A model generated the notes under the pieces. The model saw only the letters and a program-made list of their open reading frames with translations. It searched no databases and had not been told where the DNA came from. From NCBI GenBank assembly GCA_020723345.1, contig DYJA01000018.1, forward strand, positions 21,259-85,258: 64,000 bases of DNA. Reading direction: 5' to 3'. The position numbers and the translations under genes are program-made. Shown piece after piece: positions 26,987 to 36,351 of this stretch. Origin of the DNA: Candidatus Aquidulcis sp. (lineage in GTDB: Bacteria > Chloroflexota > Anaerolineae > UBA4142). The first letter of the stretch is position 1, and every line of letters starts with the position of its first letter.

Positions 26987-28281
26987 TTTTCCATCGCTTG
27001 GTACGACATGTCCAAGACCTGGACGACGTGATACACCGGCATTTTTAGTTTTGCTTTGCGCGCGCCTGCGATCAATTGCATGTGGCAACCGATGTTGCTC
27101 GCAATGATCCAATCCGCGCCGGTGCTGGCAATGTCTTGCATCTTGGCGTCCAAAATCGCGTCGGCGGTGTCGGCTTGGACGATGTTGTACACGCCCGCGC
27201 TGCCGCAGCAGCGGTCGGGCAGTTTCAGTTCGACGAGTTGCAGACCGGGAATGCTCTTCATCAAATCGCGCGGCTGCTTGACGACTTTTTGGACGTGGCG
27301 CAAGTGACACGAATCGGAGTACGTCACGCGCGCTTTGACTTCGCCGGTCGGCGGGACGCGCAGATTCGCGGCGAGAAATTCGGAAATGTCCTTGACCTTC
27401 GCCGCAAAATGTTTCGCTTTTTCGAAATAGACCGGGTCGTCGTGGAAGAGATGGACGAGTTCGTCTTTGAGCGTCGCGCCGCAGCCGCCCGCGTTCGAAA
27501 TGACGGCGACGTAATCGCGCGCGAGGAACGCGTCGATGTTTTTGCGCGCGAGTTCGCGTGCGAGCGCGTGTTCGCCCTGATGAATTTGCGCCGCGCCGCA
27601 GCACGTCTGTCCGAGCGGGAAATGCACTTGGTAGCCGTTGCGTTGCAAAACGCGAATCGTCGCCTCGTTGACCTGCGCGAGAAATGCTTCCTGGATGCAG
27701 CCGATGAAGAACGCGACCTCGCCGCGCTTTTCGCCAAGCGCGGGTGCGGGCGCGCGATAATCGCGATATTTCGGTTCAATCGGCGGCAGGATCGCTTCCA
27801 TCGCTTGAAGTGGCTTGGGCAAGATGTTCAGCGCGCGGATGATTCTTTGAACGCCGGTGATTTCGTACAACCACATCGCGCGCGCCATCAATTTCAACAG
27901 ACCCAGGTTCGGCATCATTTGGCGCAAGCCAAGCCAGCGCACGAATCGTTCGATCACGCCGATCTTGCGATTCAGCGAAATCGCGGCTTGCGCGCCGTCG
28001 ACGAGGATGCCGTACTTGACGCCCGACGGACACGCGGTTTCGCACGAACGGCACGCGAGACACAAATTGATGTGCGTCGTGAACGAGTTGGTGAATTCTT
28101 CCAGCCCGATGCGTCCTTCCGACGCGGCGCGCATCAGCGCGATGCGACCGCGCGGCGCGTCCATCTCCGTGCCGAACACCGCGTACGTCGGACATGCTTG
28201 CAGACACAAACCGCAGTGGATACACTGCGTCAATTTTGCTTTGTAATCTGGCGATTGAAGAATTTCGATCCCTTTGATCAC
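26983..28281 (-). CDS. glcF: glycolate oxidase iron-sulfur subunit GlcF
   Basis: 432 residues from GTG 28281, with AAGGAG eight bases upstream; a longer frame to 28527 runs through repeats and the next gene. Two [4Fe-4S] ferredoxin motifs: Cys20/23/26/30 (CIHCGLCLQACP) and Cys74/77/80/84 (CLACRSCETACP). Two CCG domains follow (TCCGAAQIHQGE with NAGGCGATLKDE, and DSCHLRHVQ with DRCCGSAG), which in GlcF and heterodisulfide-reductase families bind further cofactors. It passes electrons from the flavin subunit, here the GlcD-GlcE fusion, to the membrane quinone pool. It is the only GlcF in the window, for three oxidases. Confidence 0.9.
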   Translation of the reverse strand: MIKGIEILQSPDYKAKLTQCIHCGLCLQACPTYAVFGTEMDAPRGRIALMRAASEGRIGLEEFTNSFTTHINLCLACRSCETACPSGVKYGILVDGAQAAISLNRKIGVIERFVRWLGLRQMMPNLGLLKLMARAMWLYEITGVQRIIRALNILPKPLQAMEAILPPIEPKYRDYRAPAPALGEKRGEVAFFIGCIQEAFLAQVNEATIRVLQRNGYQVHFPLGQTCCGAAQIHQGEHALARELARKNIDAFLARDYVAVISNAGGCGATLKDELVHLFHDDPVYFEKAKHFAAKVKDISEFLAANLRVPPTGEVKARVTYSDSCHLRHVQKVVKQPRDLMKSIPGLQLVELKLPDRCCGSAGVYNIVQADTADAILDAKMQDIASTGADWIIASNIGCHMQLIAGARKAKLKMPVYHVVQVLDMSYQAMEK

Positions 28282-28309
28282 ACCCAAACTCCTTGTGGCA
28301 AAATCGCGC

Positions 28310-28414
28310 GAGTGATTATCGCGCGATGAAACAGTCCGTGAAATAACTTTACCACAAAGACGCGAAGAACGCAAAGACCTATGCTGGTCATTTCGAGCAA
28401 AGCGAGAAATGACG
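28310..28414. repeat. hairpins and dispersed repeats between lutC and glcF
   Basis: Contains a small hairpin ATCGCGCGAGTGATTATCGC (28303-28326 region), an ACCACAAAGACGCGAAGAAC-type repeat (~28360-28378) and GTCATTTCGAGCAAAGCGAG closing with AAATGAC (28388-28414). The last belongs to the same family as 47089-47153 and 57239-57315. Confidence 0.6.
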
Positions 28415-28424
28415 TTGACAAAAT

Positions 28425-29066
28425 CTATATCACTTGCCACACGTAAAGCGCTTTGGCTCCGTGTACGCCAATCGTCACCGTCAGTTCGATGTCGGCGGTG
28501 CGGCTGGGACCGGTGATAAAGATCCAATAATTGTCTCCGCGAACTTCCGCGAACGCGGGACCGAGATCAGCGCGCAACGCAGATGGCGAAACGATGGCGA
28601 GGTGAACGCGCGGCAGTAGCGAGACCGCGCGCGGTTTGTCGGGCAACGCGCGCAGCATCAGCGTCCCGGTTTCGGGAAACGCATAGTCGACGCCGGTCAC
28701 ACCCAGGTCGCACTCTGCCATTGCGCGTTTATCGGCGAGCGGCGAAACGAGTTGCACGCCCAGTTCCGTCAATATCTGGGCGATGCCGAGTTCCTCGAGT
28801 TCGCCGGTGTTCCACAACGTCGCCTTTTTTACTTCTTGCTCCTTCACCAATTTTTCGAGCGCGGCTTTTATTTCGTTTTTCTTGACGCGTCCGGTCGCGC
28901 CGCCCAGTTTGCCGATTTCTTCGAACAGCATATTCATTTCCGCGTTCGCGTCGTCGGGCGTGCGCGGCGCGATGCGCGCGGACGCGGAGATCGCTGCGAC
29001 CGGTGCATCACTTGTACGATGCAGCGCATTTTGGACATCGGCGAGAATTTGTTCACGAGCGTTCAT
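28425..29066 (-). CDS. lutC: LutC/YkgG family (LUD domain) L-lactate utilisation protein
   Basis: 213 residues. LUD-domain protein with the conserved GVTGVDYAFPETGTLML and ITGPSRTADIELTVTIGVHG segments near the C-terminus. Together with LutA and LutB it forms the iron-sulfur L-lactate oxidation complex known from Bacillus subtilis. Its ATG overlaps the lutB stop (ATGA), so the two are translated together. Confidence 0.9.
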   Translation of the reverse strand: MNAREQILADVQNALHRTSDAPVAAISASARIAPRTPDDANAEMNMLFEEIGKLGGATGRVKKNEIKAALEKLVKEQEVKKATLWNTGELEELGIAQILTELGVQLVSPLADKRAMAECDLGVTGVDYAFPETGTLMLRALPDKPRAVSLLPRVHLAIVSPSALRADLGPAFAEVRGDNYWIFITGPSRTADIELTVTIGVHGAKALYVWQVI

Positions 29067-30499
29067 CGTTGCCTCTCATTTTTTCTTTTGCGAAACCAGG
29101 CGCGAAAATCTGCGCCAAACGCGGGGAGCGGGCGCGCCATCGTCCAGCGATTTGCGGGCGGCGGCAAGTTCGGCAGCCAGCCGTTTTTGCGGAGCGGTGC
29201 TTGAATGTATTTGAGCATCTGCGTCCCAAATTCGTACAGCCACGGCAGACTGAATGACAGTGTTCCGAGTTTTACGCCGGCCTGAATCACGGCGGGCGCA
29301 GCCGCGCGTTCGATTTGATCGCCTTCGACCGCGCGATGACGCAAGCGCAGCAGGATTTCGGGAATCGGAATTTTGACCGGGCAGAATTCCGCGCACGCGC
29401 CGCAGAGCGACGACGCGAACGGCAAATCGGCGGCGGTTTTCATGCCGAGCAACTGCGTCGAGAGCATCGCGCCGATGGGTCCCGAGTACGCAAAGCCGTA
29501 CGCGTGCCCACCGACGTTGTTGTACACAGGGCAGACGTTCAAGCAGACGCCGCAGCGAATGCAGAGCAAGGTTTCGCGCGTCACCTCGTCTTTCATAATG
29601 CGTGTGCGTCCGTTATCAAGCAGGACGAGGTGAAATTCTTTGGGACCGCCTTCTTCGTTGGAGCGGCGCGGACCGGTGATGAACGACGTGTACGCCGACA
29701 TCTTTTGTCCGGTCGCGCTGCGCGGCAAGAGTTTGAGCAACACGTTGACCGATTCCCAATCCGGCACGACTTTGTCGATTCCGACGACCGCGATGTGCAG
29801 CGGCGGCAGCGTCGTACACATGCGCCCGTTGCCTTCGTTCGTCACGATGACGAGCGTGCCAGTTTCGGCGACCATGAAATTCGCGCCCGAGATTCCCAGG
29901 TCGGCGGAGAGAAATTCTTCGCGCAGGCGCGTGCGCGCGATCGCGCACAGTTTGAGCGGATCGGGCGGCGCGTCCACGCCGAGTTTTTGTGTGAACAATT
30001 CGGCGATGCCTTCTTTCGTCAGATGCACCGCGGGGACGATGATGTGCGACGGACCGACGCCCGCGAGTTGGATGATGAATTCGCCGAGGTCAGTTTCCAG
30101 AACCGAAATGCCGTTCTCTTGCAACGCGTGGTTCAAGCCGATTTCTTCGGTCGCCATGCTTTTGACTTTGACCGCGCGCTTGACGCCGCGTTCTTTCGCG
30201 AGTTCGAGCACGATTTGTTTTGCTTCCGCCGCGTCGCGCGCCCAATGCACGATGCCGCCGGCAGCGCGCACTTTTTCTTCGAGCCGCGTTAAATAATGAT
30301 CCATGTGTGTCAAACTGTGCAGCCGGATTTCGTGTCCGGCTTGGCGCAGCGCCTGCCAGCGTTCGTCTCCGACGACGTCGACGACGGCTTGGCGCGTGCC
30401 GAGAAACTTGCTCGTCGCTTTGCGAACCGAGACGGGCATGTGGGGTGGCACGTTCTTTACGTTCGTGCGAAAGTTTATGTGGGTAGGAATTTGACTCAT
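29063..30499 (-). CDS. lutB: LutB/YkgF family iron-sulfur protein, L-lactate utilisation
   Basis: 478 residues. The N-terminal LUD domain has KSMATEEIGLNHAL and ADLGISGANFMVAETGTLV. The C-terminal part has two [4Fe-4S] motifs (CIRCGVCLNVCPVY and CGACAEFCPVKIP), followed by a DUF3390-type tail. It is the central electron-transfer subunit of LutABC, cytoplasmic or membrane-peripheral. It follows lutA with only a repeat-filled gap of about 70 bp. Confidence 0.92.
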   Translation of the reverse strand: MSQIPTHINFRTNVKNVPPHMPVSVRKATSKFLGTRQAVVDVVGDERWQALRQAGHEIRLHSLTHMDHYLTRLEEKVRAAGGIVHWARDAAEAKQIVLELAKERGVKRAVKVKSMATEEIGLNHALQENGISVLETDLGEFIIQLAGVGPSHIIVPAVHLTKEGIAELFTQKLGVDAPPDPLKLCAIARTRLREEFLSADLGISGANFMVAETGTLVIVTNEGNGRMCTTLPPLHIAVVGIDKVVPDWESVNVLLKLLPRSATGQKMSAYTSFITGPRRSNEEGGPKEFHLVLLDNGRTRIMKDEVTRETLLCIRCGVCLNVCPVYNNVGGHAYGFAYSGPIGAMLSTQLLGMKTAADLPFASSLCGACAEFCPVKIPIPEILLRLRHRAVEGDQIERAAAPAVIQAGVKLGTLSFSLPWLYEFGTQMLKYIQAPLRKNGWLPNLPPPANRWTMARPLPAFGADFRAWFRKRKNERQR

Positions 30500-30519
30500 T
30501 GGATTTTCTCCAAGATCTA

Positions 30520-30571
30520 CGTGATGCGTGAAACGTGAGTGTCACGCATCACGTATCACGCATCACGTTTC
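30520..30571. repeat. ACGTGATGCGTGAAACGTGA repeat between lutA and lutB
   Basis: Inverted copies of GTGATGCGTGAAACGTGA form a hairpin in the intergenic gap. The right end touches the lutA stop. Confidence 0.7.
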
Positions 30572-31298
30572 ACTGCGCCGCTAACACCGAGATCAAATGT
30601 AGCGCGCGAATCGGCGAACCGACCTTGCGCAATCCGCCCGCGATGTTCATCAGACAACCTGGGTCGCCCGCGATGATGTACTCCGCGCCGCTCGCCTGGA
30701 TATTGTCCAACTTGGTTTCCATCATCGTCTTGGAGACTTCGGGGTAGACGACGCTGAACACGCCGCCGAAACCGCAGCAGGTTTCCTCTTCGTTCAGCGG
30801 CACGAGTTCGAGACCTTTGACCGCGCGCAAAAGTTTTTTCGGTTCTTCGCGCAAGCCCAAGCCGCGCAAAAGGTGGCACGACGCGTGATACGTCACCTTG
30901 TGCGGAAACACTGCGCCGACATCGGTCATCTTGAGCACGTTCAATAGAAACTCGCAAAACTCGAACGTGCGCGGAACAAGTTCCTTGACGCGCGCGTGTT
31001 CCGGCGTCCCTTCGGGGAACAATTCGCGATAATGATGGCGGACGAAATCCACGCACGAGCCGGACGGCGCGACGATATAGCCGTCGGTCTTGCCGAACAC
31101 TTTGATGAACTGGCGCGCGGGCGCAAGCGCGCCGCTTTGAAAACCGCTGTTGAAAAACGGTTGACCGCAGCAGGTTTGCCCTTCGGGCATTTCGCACTGC
31201 ACGCCTAATCGTTCCAGGACGCGCACCATATCTTTCAGCGTGTCCGAGAAAAAATTTTCGCCGAGACAAGTGATGAACAATTGCGCTTTAGTCGTCAT
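30570..31298 (-). CDS. lutA: LutA/YkgE family CCG-domain protein, L-lactate utilisation
   Basis: 242 residues from ATG 31298. A second ATG at 31304 and a frame to 31457 exist, but GGAGG at 31310-31306 best fits 31298. Two CCG domains: TCCGQPFFNSG near residue 44-54 with APSGSC, and YHASCHLLRGLG with EETCCGFGGVF. The family is about 240 residues, so this is full length. First gene of the lut/glc operon; it works with LutB and LutC in converting L-lactate to pyruvate. Confidence 0.92.
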   Translation of the reverse strand: MTTKAQLFITCLGENFFSDTLKDMVRVLERLGVQCEMPEGQTCCGQPFFNSGFQSGALAPARQFIKVFGKTDGYIVAPSGSCVDFVRHHYRELFPEGTPEHARVKELVPRTFEFCEFLLNVLKMTDVGAVFPHKVTYHASCHLLRGLGLREEPKKLLRAVKGLELVPLNEEETCCGFGGVFSVVYPEVSKTMMETKLDNIQASGAEYIIAGDPGCLMNIAGGLRKVGSPIRALHLISVLAAQ

Positions 31299-31359
31299 CT
31301 GCATCCTCCAACAATCGTTTGGTTCTCTCGCGAGTTGCGGGGAGTTGCCATACAAGAGA

Positions 31360-31389
31360 ATTATACTACGCGGGAACAGGGTCGCGCAA
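31360..31389 (-). promoter_or_regulatory. possible promoter of the lut/glc operon
   Basis: On the minus strand a perfect TATAAT (31365-31360) with TTGCGC (31389-31384) 18 bp upstream. It lies about 60 bp before lutA and downstream of the transporter terminator hairpin. The -35 is weak, which would fit an activated promoter. Confidence 0.4.
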
Positions 31390-31404
31390 AAATCGCTTGA
31401 CACA

Positions 31405-31439
31405 CAACTGCCTCTCTGCCGGGGACAGAGAGGCAGTTG
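31405..31439 (-). terminator. terminator of the Nramp-like transporter gene
   Basis: A 13-bp perfect stem (CAACTGCCTCTCT with 31427-31439) and a 9-nt loop. On the minus strand a short T-rich run follows about ten bases later. It lies between the transporter stop and the lutA promoter. Confidence 0.6.
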
Positions 31440-31463
31440 CCGCGATGCTTCGTTCAACGCGGG

Positions 31464-32969
31464 CTAGAACTTGACGAGCGGTTGTCCCGTCGCGATCAGA
31501 GCCACAAAGTTGAGGAAGAAGAAGCCGAAGAACAGAACGTTCGCAACCAACACGACGTACGACCACCAAGCCGCGCGCGCGGGTCGGGGAAGTTTGCTGT
31601 TCAGGTAGATCAGCACGAGCGGATAGATGATCGACGCGAGGTTTGCCATGTTCGCCGAATACTGCAGCAACTGAGTTGGCAGCGCCTGATGGATGACCCA
31701 ACTGATGAAGACGATGAGCACGATTGCCACGATGTAGTAGAACTTGCGCGGGTCGTCTCCGATCCAAGCGCGGAGGCGAGGACTCACGGCAATCGCGGTA
31801 TCCGTCGTGTTGCGGATCAGCATCTCCAACAGGGTGGTTTGCGTCTTCCACAAGATCACCGCGCCCAGGACCAGGGTGAAGGGGAAGAGCCACTGAGCTT
31901 TCTTTGCCAACTCCGCGGCGACAAACACCGGCATATTCGCAGAGGTGGGTTCTGCCGCGCCGGGTGTTACGGCAAGCGAAACCGCCAGCACGCTGGGGAT
32001 AAACATACCGATCATCGCGCCAGTGAAGAAGACAACCCACTGATCGACGACCAGGAATCGGAACCAACGTTTCCACGTCTTGGCGTTTTGCTCGGTCTCG
32101 CGGAAGGTGACGCCGGAGGGCAGGACTTGCTGCTTCTGCCCGCCGATGAGACCGGAGAAGAAGCCGATTTTCGATCCCATCCCGTAGCCGTGATCGCGAT
32201 AGTAGTTGATCAGCATAAAGTTCATGCCGGAAGCAAAGCCGGTGTAGCCAATGATCGAACCCAGGGTGGTCGCGTCGATGCCTTTCGGCAGCGCGGCTGG
32301 GGTGACGATGCTGGCAAGCATCGTGCCCCAGAGACTCGCCGGCGCAAAGACGATGGACAACACGATCAACACGAACAGGATGATGAACACGGCAGCCGAT
32401 TCGACGAATTCGAGCGTGCGGGAAATCTTTTTGCCGAACAAGTAGATTCCCAACGAGAGGAATAACAAAGCGATGGCGATGTAGCGCACCGTCTGCAATT
32501 CCACAGGGTTTTTGGCATCGAATGTGCGTCCGACGAAGATGGCGTAGAGACTCTGCCCGGCGGCAGCTGCCCAGCCGCCCCAAATCCAAGCCAGGTAGAT
32601 CAGGAACAAAGTCACCGGCACCCAGAACGCCAAGCCGGGGGGCGTGCGCGTAAAGCCGACGACCGGCACTTCGCCGGTGGCAAGCGTGTAACGCGCGTTT
32701 TCGACGTTGTAGAACGTTTGGAGAATCGCGGAAATGGTGACGAGGAAACCCAGCCCCATGAAGCCGAACTTGCCGAACCCTAACGGACCCAGGAGCCACT
32801 CACCGCTTCCGATGGAGACGCCCAGCGCGATCATGCTGGGACCGAGGACTGCCGTGATCATTTCTTTCGCGCCGATCTTGGGCAGTTTGAATACTTCTTC
32901 CGGTGTTGGCAGATCGTCCACCGCAAGCGCCGGACGACTAACGCCGATTTGAAGTTTCTCTTCTGGCAT
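31464..32969 (-). CDS. Nramp-like (APC-fold) transporter, intact copy 2
   Basis: 501 residues with about 11-12 membrane helices; ATG 32969 preceded by AAGGAGGG. The N-terminal helix reads ALGVSIGSGEWLLGP where canonical Nramp metal transporters have the DPGN metal-binding turn, and no MPH motif is visible in the sixth helix. The protein therefore belongs to a divergent Nramp-related branch and is unlikely to be a classic Mn2+/Fe2+ importer. It lies just upstream of lutABC-glcF, and its frameshifted paralogue lies just after glcDE copy 1. I infer uptake of lactate, glycolate or a related compound, without direct proof. Confidence 0.75.
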   Translation of the reverse strand: MPEEKLQIGVSRPALAVDDLPTPEEVFKLPKIGAKEMITAVLGPSMIALGVSIGSGEWLLGPLGFGKFGFMGLGFLVTISAILQTFYNVENARYTLATGEVPVVGFTRTPPGLAFWVPVTLFLIYLAWIWGGWAAAAGQSLYAIFVGRTFDAKNPVELQTVRYIAIALLFLSLGIYLFGKKISRTLEFVESAAVFIILFVLIVLSIVFAPASLWGTMLASIVTPAALPKGIDATTLGSIIGYTGFASGMNFMLINYYRDHGYGMGSKIGFFSGLIGGQKQQVLPSGVTFRETEQNAKTWKRWFRFLVVDQWVVFFTGAMIGMFIPSVLAVSLAVTPGAAEPTSANMPVFVAAELAKKAQWLFPFTLVLGAVILWKTQTTLLEMLIRNTTDTAIAVSPRLRAWIGDDPRKFYYIVAIVLIVFISWVIHQALPTQLLQYSANMANLASIIYPLVLIYLNSKLPRPARAAWWSYVVLVANVLFFGFFFLNFVALIATGQPLVKF

Positions 32970-33206
32970 CGTTGCCCTCCTTAGGAATAGAAGATGGTTG
33001 GAAAAACGAAATACGCGAGGAGAAATTGAATCTGGGTTTGTCTACTCGATAGGCACCCTCCTTGCCTCTTCCATATTTCGCGTCTGGGAAAAAGACACAC
33101 TCATTGTATCCTAGACAGACGCGCAATTCTATCGCTCTTGATCGACAAAGCGAACGAATCAAGAACTATTTTTGCTCAGACCGAGAACTAGTTCCCGACC
33201 GGTCGC
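32970..33206. other. divergent intergenic region between transporter and rarA
   Basis: No coding frame supported. It holds the transporter's leader (minus strand, ribosome-binding site AAGGAGGG) with a second AAGGAGGGTGCC-like sequence near 33050-33065, a possible minus-strand TACAAT near 33103-33108, and A/T-richer DNA. Confidence 0.4.
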
Positions 33207-33235
33207 TTGCCAAACTGGGGGAATCGGCATACAAT
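33207..33235 (+). promoter_or_regulatory. promoter of rarA
   Basis: TTGCCA (33207-33212), 17-bp spacer, TACAAT (33230-33235), about 38 bp before the ATG. Confidence 0.6.
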
Positions 33236-33273
33236 TGCGGCAATCGACCTTCGAGGTCTCAACAAGGTTATCT

Positions 33274-34593
33274 ATGGATCTTTTTGATTATCGCCGTCAC
33301 GAACTTGAAAAGACGGACGCGCCGCTTGCCGCGCGCATGCGTCCGCGCACGCTCGACGAATTTGTTGGACAAGAGCACATCGTCGGGCAAGGCAAACTGC
33401 TGCGCCGCGCGATTGAATCCGATAAACTTTTCTCCTCGATCATTCTCTGGGGACCCCCGGGTACCGGCAAAACGACGCTCGCGACGATCATCGCGAACAC
33501 GACGAAATCGCACTTTGAAACGATCAGCGCGGTCACGGCGGGCGTCGCCGATATTCGCCGCCTGATCGCCGACGCGAAAGAGCGGCGCGGGATGCACGGC
33601 ACGCGCACGATCGTTCTCGTCGACGAAATTCACCGCTTCAACAAGGCGCAGCAAGACGCGCTGCTGCCGCACGTCGAAGACGGCACGATCATTTTGATCG
33701 GCGCGACGACCGAGAATCCGTACTTTGAAGTGATCTCCGCGCTCGTCTCGCGTTCGCGCGTCTTTCAACTCAAATCGCTGGACGACGATCAGGTCGCCGC
33801 GTTATTGCGACGCGCGATTGCCGATAAAGAACGCGGGTATGGCGATTTGAAATTGGAGATTGGCGACGACGCGCTCGCGCACCTCGTCGACATTTCCGGC
33901 GGCGACGCGCGCTCCGCGCTCAACGCGCTCGAACTCGCGGTCGAATCTACGCCGCCAGGGCAAGATGGCGCGATTCGGATCGATCTGACGGTTGCCGAAG
34001 AAGCGATTCAACGCCGCGCGGTGCGCTATGATCGCGCGGGCGATGAGCATTACGACACGATCAGCGCGTTCATCAAATCGGTGCGCGGCTCCGATCCGGA
34101 CGCCGCGTTGTACTGGCTCGCGCGCATGATCTACGCGGGCGAAGATCCCAAGTTTATCATGCGCCGCCTGCTGATTCTCGCCGCCGAAGACATCGGACTG
34201 GCGGATCCGGCGGGTATCATCGTCGCGGCGTCGTGCGCGCGTGCGCTCGAATGGTGCGGCTTGCCGGAGGCGCAATTCCATCTCGCGGAGGCGACGCTCT
34301 ATCTCGCGACCGCGCCGAAGAGCAATTCGGCGATCGCGTATTTCAAAGCGTTGGAAGAAGTCGAGCGCGAAGGAAAGATAGAAGTCCCGAATCATTTGAA
34401 AGATTCATCGCGCGATGGCAAAGCGTTGGGACACGGCAAAGATTACAAATACCCGCACGATTTCCCAGGTCATCACGTCGAGCAGCAGTACTTGCCGGAG
34501 CGTTTGCGCGGCAAACGTTTCTACGCGCCGAGCGATCAGGGACGCGAGAAGGATATTGCGGCGCGGTTGAAGAAATGGCGCGGCGAAACGTGA
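33274..34593 (+). CDS. rarA: replication-associated recombination protein A (RarA/MgsA AAA+ ATPase)
   Basis: 439 residues from ATG 33274, which begins the conserved MDLFDYRR...[17 protein letters not shown] start. Walker A is GPPGTGKTT at ~58-66, Walker [10 protein letters not shown], sensor 1 IGATTENP. The C-terminal lid and tetramerisation domains ([23 protein letters not shown]-type region, [14 protein letters not shown]) are complete. It is a clamp-loader-like ATPase that acts at stalled replication forks. An upstream extension to 33172 crosses the promoter and is rejected. Confidence 0.93.
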   Translation: MDLFDYRRHELEKTDAPLAARMRPRTLDEFVGQEHIVGQGKLLRRAIESDKLFSSIILWGPPGTGKTTLATIIANTTKSHFETISAVTAGVADIRRLIADAKERRGMHGTRTIVLVDEIHRFNKAQQDALLPHVEDGTIILIGATTENPYFEVISALVSRSRVFQLKSLDDDQVAALLRRAIADKERGYGDLKLEIGDDALAHLVDISGGDARSALNALELAVESTPPGQDGAIRIDLTVAEEAIQRRAVRYDRAGDEHYDTISAFIKSVRGSDPDAALYWLARMIYAGEDPKFIMRRLLILAAEDIGLADPAGIIVAASCARALEWCGLPEAQFHLAEATLYLATAPKSNSAIAYFKALEEVEREGKIEVPNHLKDSSRDGKALGHGKDYKYPHDFPGHHVEQQYLPERLRGKRFYAPSDQGREKDIAARLKKWRGET

Positions 34594-34790
34594 TGCGTGC
34601 TGCGTATTGCGTATTGCGTGTTACTTGGAATGCGAACTTGAACCTTGAACCTGAAATCTGAGTTCGTAGTACGCGCTTCAGCGCGAGAGGCAGCGATAAA
34701 TCGCCTACTACGAACAAACATGCAAAGTATCTGCAATCGGCAATCGCAAATCGAAAATCTGAAATCATAAATCTGAAATCTGAAATGGTG
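34594..34790. repeat. mosaic of three dispersed repeats
   Basis: From left to right: ACGTGATGCGTGCTGCG and TTGCGTATTGCGTG words (34590-34622); a GTTCGTAGTACGCGCTTCAG hairpin closed by CGCCTACTACGAAC (34671-34731); and reiterated AATCTGAAATC words (34738-34787). No gene. Confidence 0.7.
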
Positions 34791-34794
34791 TGCC

Positions 34795-36351
34795 ATGGGC
34801 GAAACGCGCGTCAACTTACAACACTTGCTCGAAGACATTCGCGACACGTACCCGTTCCCGGCGGAAGAAGCGATTCTCACCGAATTGGTCGCGAACTCGC
34901 TTGACTCGACCGCGTCCGAGATTCGATTCTTGGTGAGCAAGAGCGAAAAAACAATGACGGCGGTGGACAACGGCAAAGGGATGTCGCCGTCGCAGTTGGA
35001 GCATTATCACGACATTGCCGCGACGACGAAAGTGCGCGGCAAGGGCATCGGCTTTGCGGGCATCGGCGCGAAACTCGCGCTGCTGCTCGCGCGCGACGTC
35101 ATCACCGAAACGCGCGCCGGACGTTCGTACACCGCGACGCGCTGGCGACTCGAAAGTTCGCAGCGCGCCCCGTGGGAACTTGTCGAACCGCAAGGCATTT
35201 TGGAAAACGCGAAAAGCGGAACCGCGGTCACGCTCGTTTTCCGCGAAGCGTCGCCGCTCGTCGAGCCGAATTACGTCGAGATGATTTTGCAAGCGCACTT
35301 TCATCCGCTGCTCGACGAAACGTTCGGCGAAATTTTCAAATCGCTTTATCCGCAGGGTATTCGCTTTTTCGTGAACAATCGTCCCGTTGCCGCGCCCGAA
35401 CTCGCAGAGTTGCGTGGGCGCAAAACATTCGTCGTGCGCGCGTCGCTCTCGTCGAATCCAAACGCGAAGGGGAAACCGGTCGGCGTCGGTTTTATCGGAC
35501 GGAGCGAGGACGATTTGCCGGAAGCGCAGTACGGCATCGGCATTTCGGCGTACGGCAAAGTGATCAAACGCGGGTGGGATTGGATCGGACTGACGCCGAA
35601 ACATCCGACGCGCTTGAGCGGCATCGTCGAAGTGCCGCCGCTCGTCGAAATTCTGACGACGAACAAAGCCGATTTTCTGAAGGACGGCGGATCGCTCAAA
35701 CGGTACTATCGTTATCGCAAAGCGATTCAAACCGCGCTCGCGCCGATTCTGCGCGATTTGGGCGAAACGACGCCGGTGCGCGAACGCGAAGAGCGCGAGG
35801 TGCGCCCGCTCGAACGCGAAGTCGAACGGGTCCTGGGAACGATGCTCGGCGAATATCCGGAGATCGCGCCGCTGATCGGTCGCCGCCGCACCAGTCAACC
35901 TGGGATCAATCTCGCGCCGGACGCGGACGGCGCGGATGTCGGCGCGCTCACCGAGACGCTCGCGGAAATCGCGCAGCAACAGCACGCAGCGGGCGAGCCG
36001 CCCGCTCCACAGCCCGCGCCGTTTCAGCCGCCGCCGGAATCCGGCGCGGTGCTCGAACCAAATCCCGAAGGCGGCGAACCGGCGCGTCCGCAAGAAGGCA
36101 AGCGCGTCGGACCGGGGTTGATGATTGGCTTTGAGGACGCGACGGAGCGCGCCGAACTGGGTTGGTTGTTGGAGAACACGGTGTGGATCAATCGCGCGCA
36201 TCCGGCGTACCAAAAGGCGGTCGCGGGTGGACACGAGCAGTATCACGTCGTCCTCACCGTCGCGTGGGTGTTGCTCGGACATCTCGAAGATCAACATTCG
36301 GCGCAGCGATTCATCGGCGAGTTTTTGTTCGGGTGGGGCGCGCGCAAATGA
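34795..36351 (+). CDS. MORC/MutL-like GHKL ATPase
   Basis: 518 residues. The N-terminal GHKL ATPase has motif I ELVANSLDS (residues 30-38), motif II DNGKGM (58-63) and motif III GKGIGFAGIGAKLAL (82-96). Lys and His positions beyond residue 200 (TNKAD) match the S5-like domain. An Arg/Glu-rich coiled segment (~325-350), a Pro-rich linker (~395-435) and a compact C-terminal domain (~440-518, HEQYHVVLTVAWVLLGHL) follow. Family members (Hsp90, MutL, MORC, topoisomerase VI B) dimerise on ATP binding. Bacterial MORC-like genes occur in restriction and defence contexts, but no nuclease or methylase is beside it here. It overlaps the next small gene by ATGA. Confidence 0.75.
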   Translation: MGETRVNLQHLLEDIRDTYPFPAEEAILTELVANSLDSTASEIRFLVSKSEKTMTAVDNGKGMSPSQLEHYHDIAATTKVRGKGIGFAGIGAKLALLLARDVITETRAGRSYTATRWRLESSQRAPWELVEPQGILENAKSGTAVTLVFREASPLVEPNYVEMILQAHFHPLLDETFGEIFKSLYPQGIRFFVNNRPVAAPELAELRGRKTFVVRASLSSNPNAKGKPVGVGFIGRSEDDLPEAQYGIGISAYGKVIKRGWDWIGLTPKHPTRLSGIVEVPPLVEILTTNKADFLKDGGSLKRYYRYRKAIQTALAPILRDLGETTPVREREEREVRPLEREVERVLGTMLGEYPEIAPLIGRRRTSQPGINLAPDADGADVGALTETLAEIAQQQHAAGEPPAPQPAPFQPPPESGAVLEPNPEGGEPARPQEGKRVGPGLMIGFEDATERAELGWLLENTVWINRAHPAYQKAVAGGHEQYHVVLTVAWVLLGHLEDQHSAQRFIGEFLFGWGARK

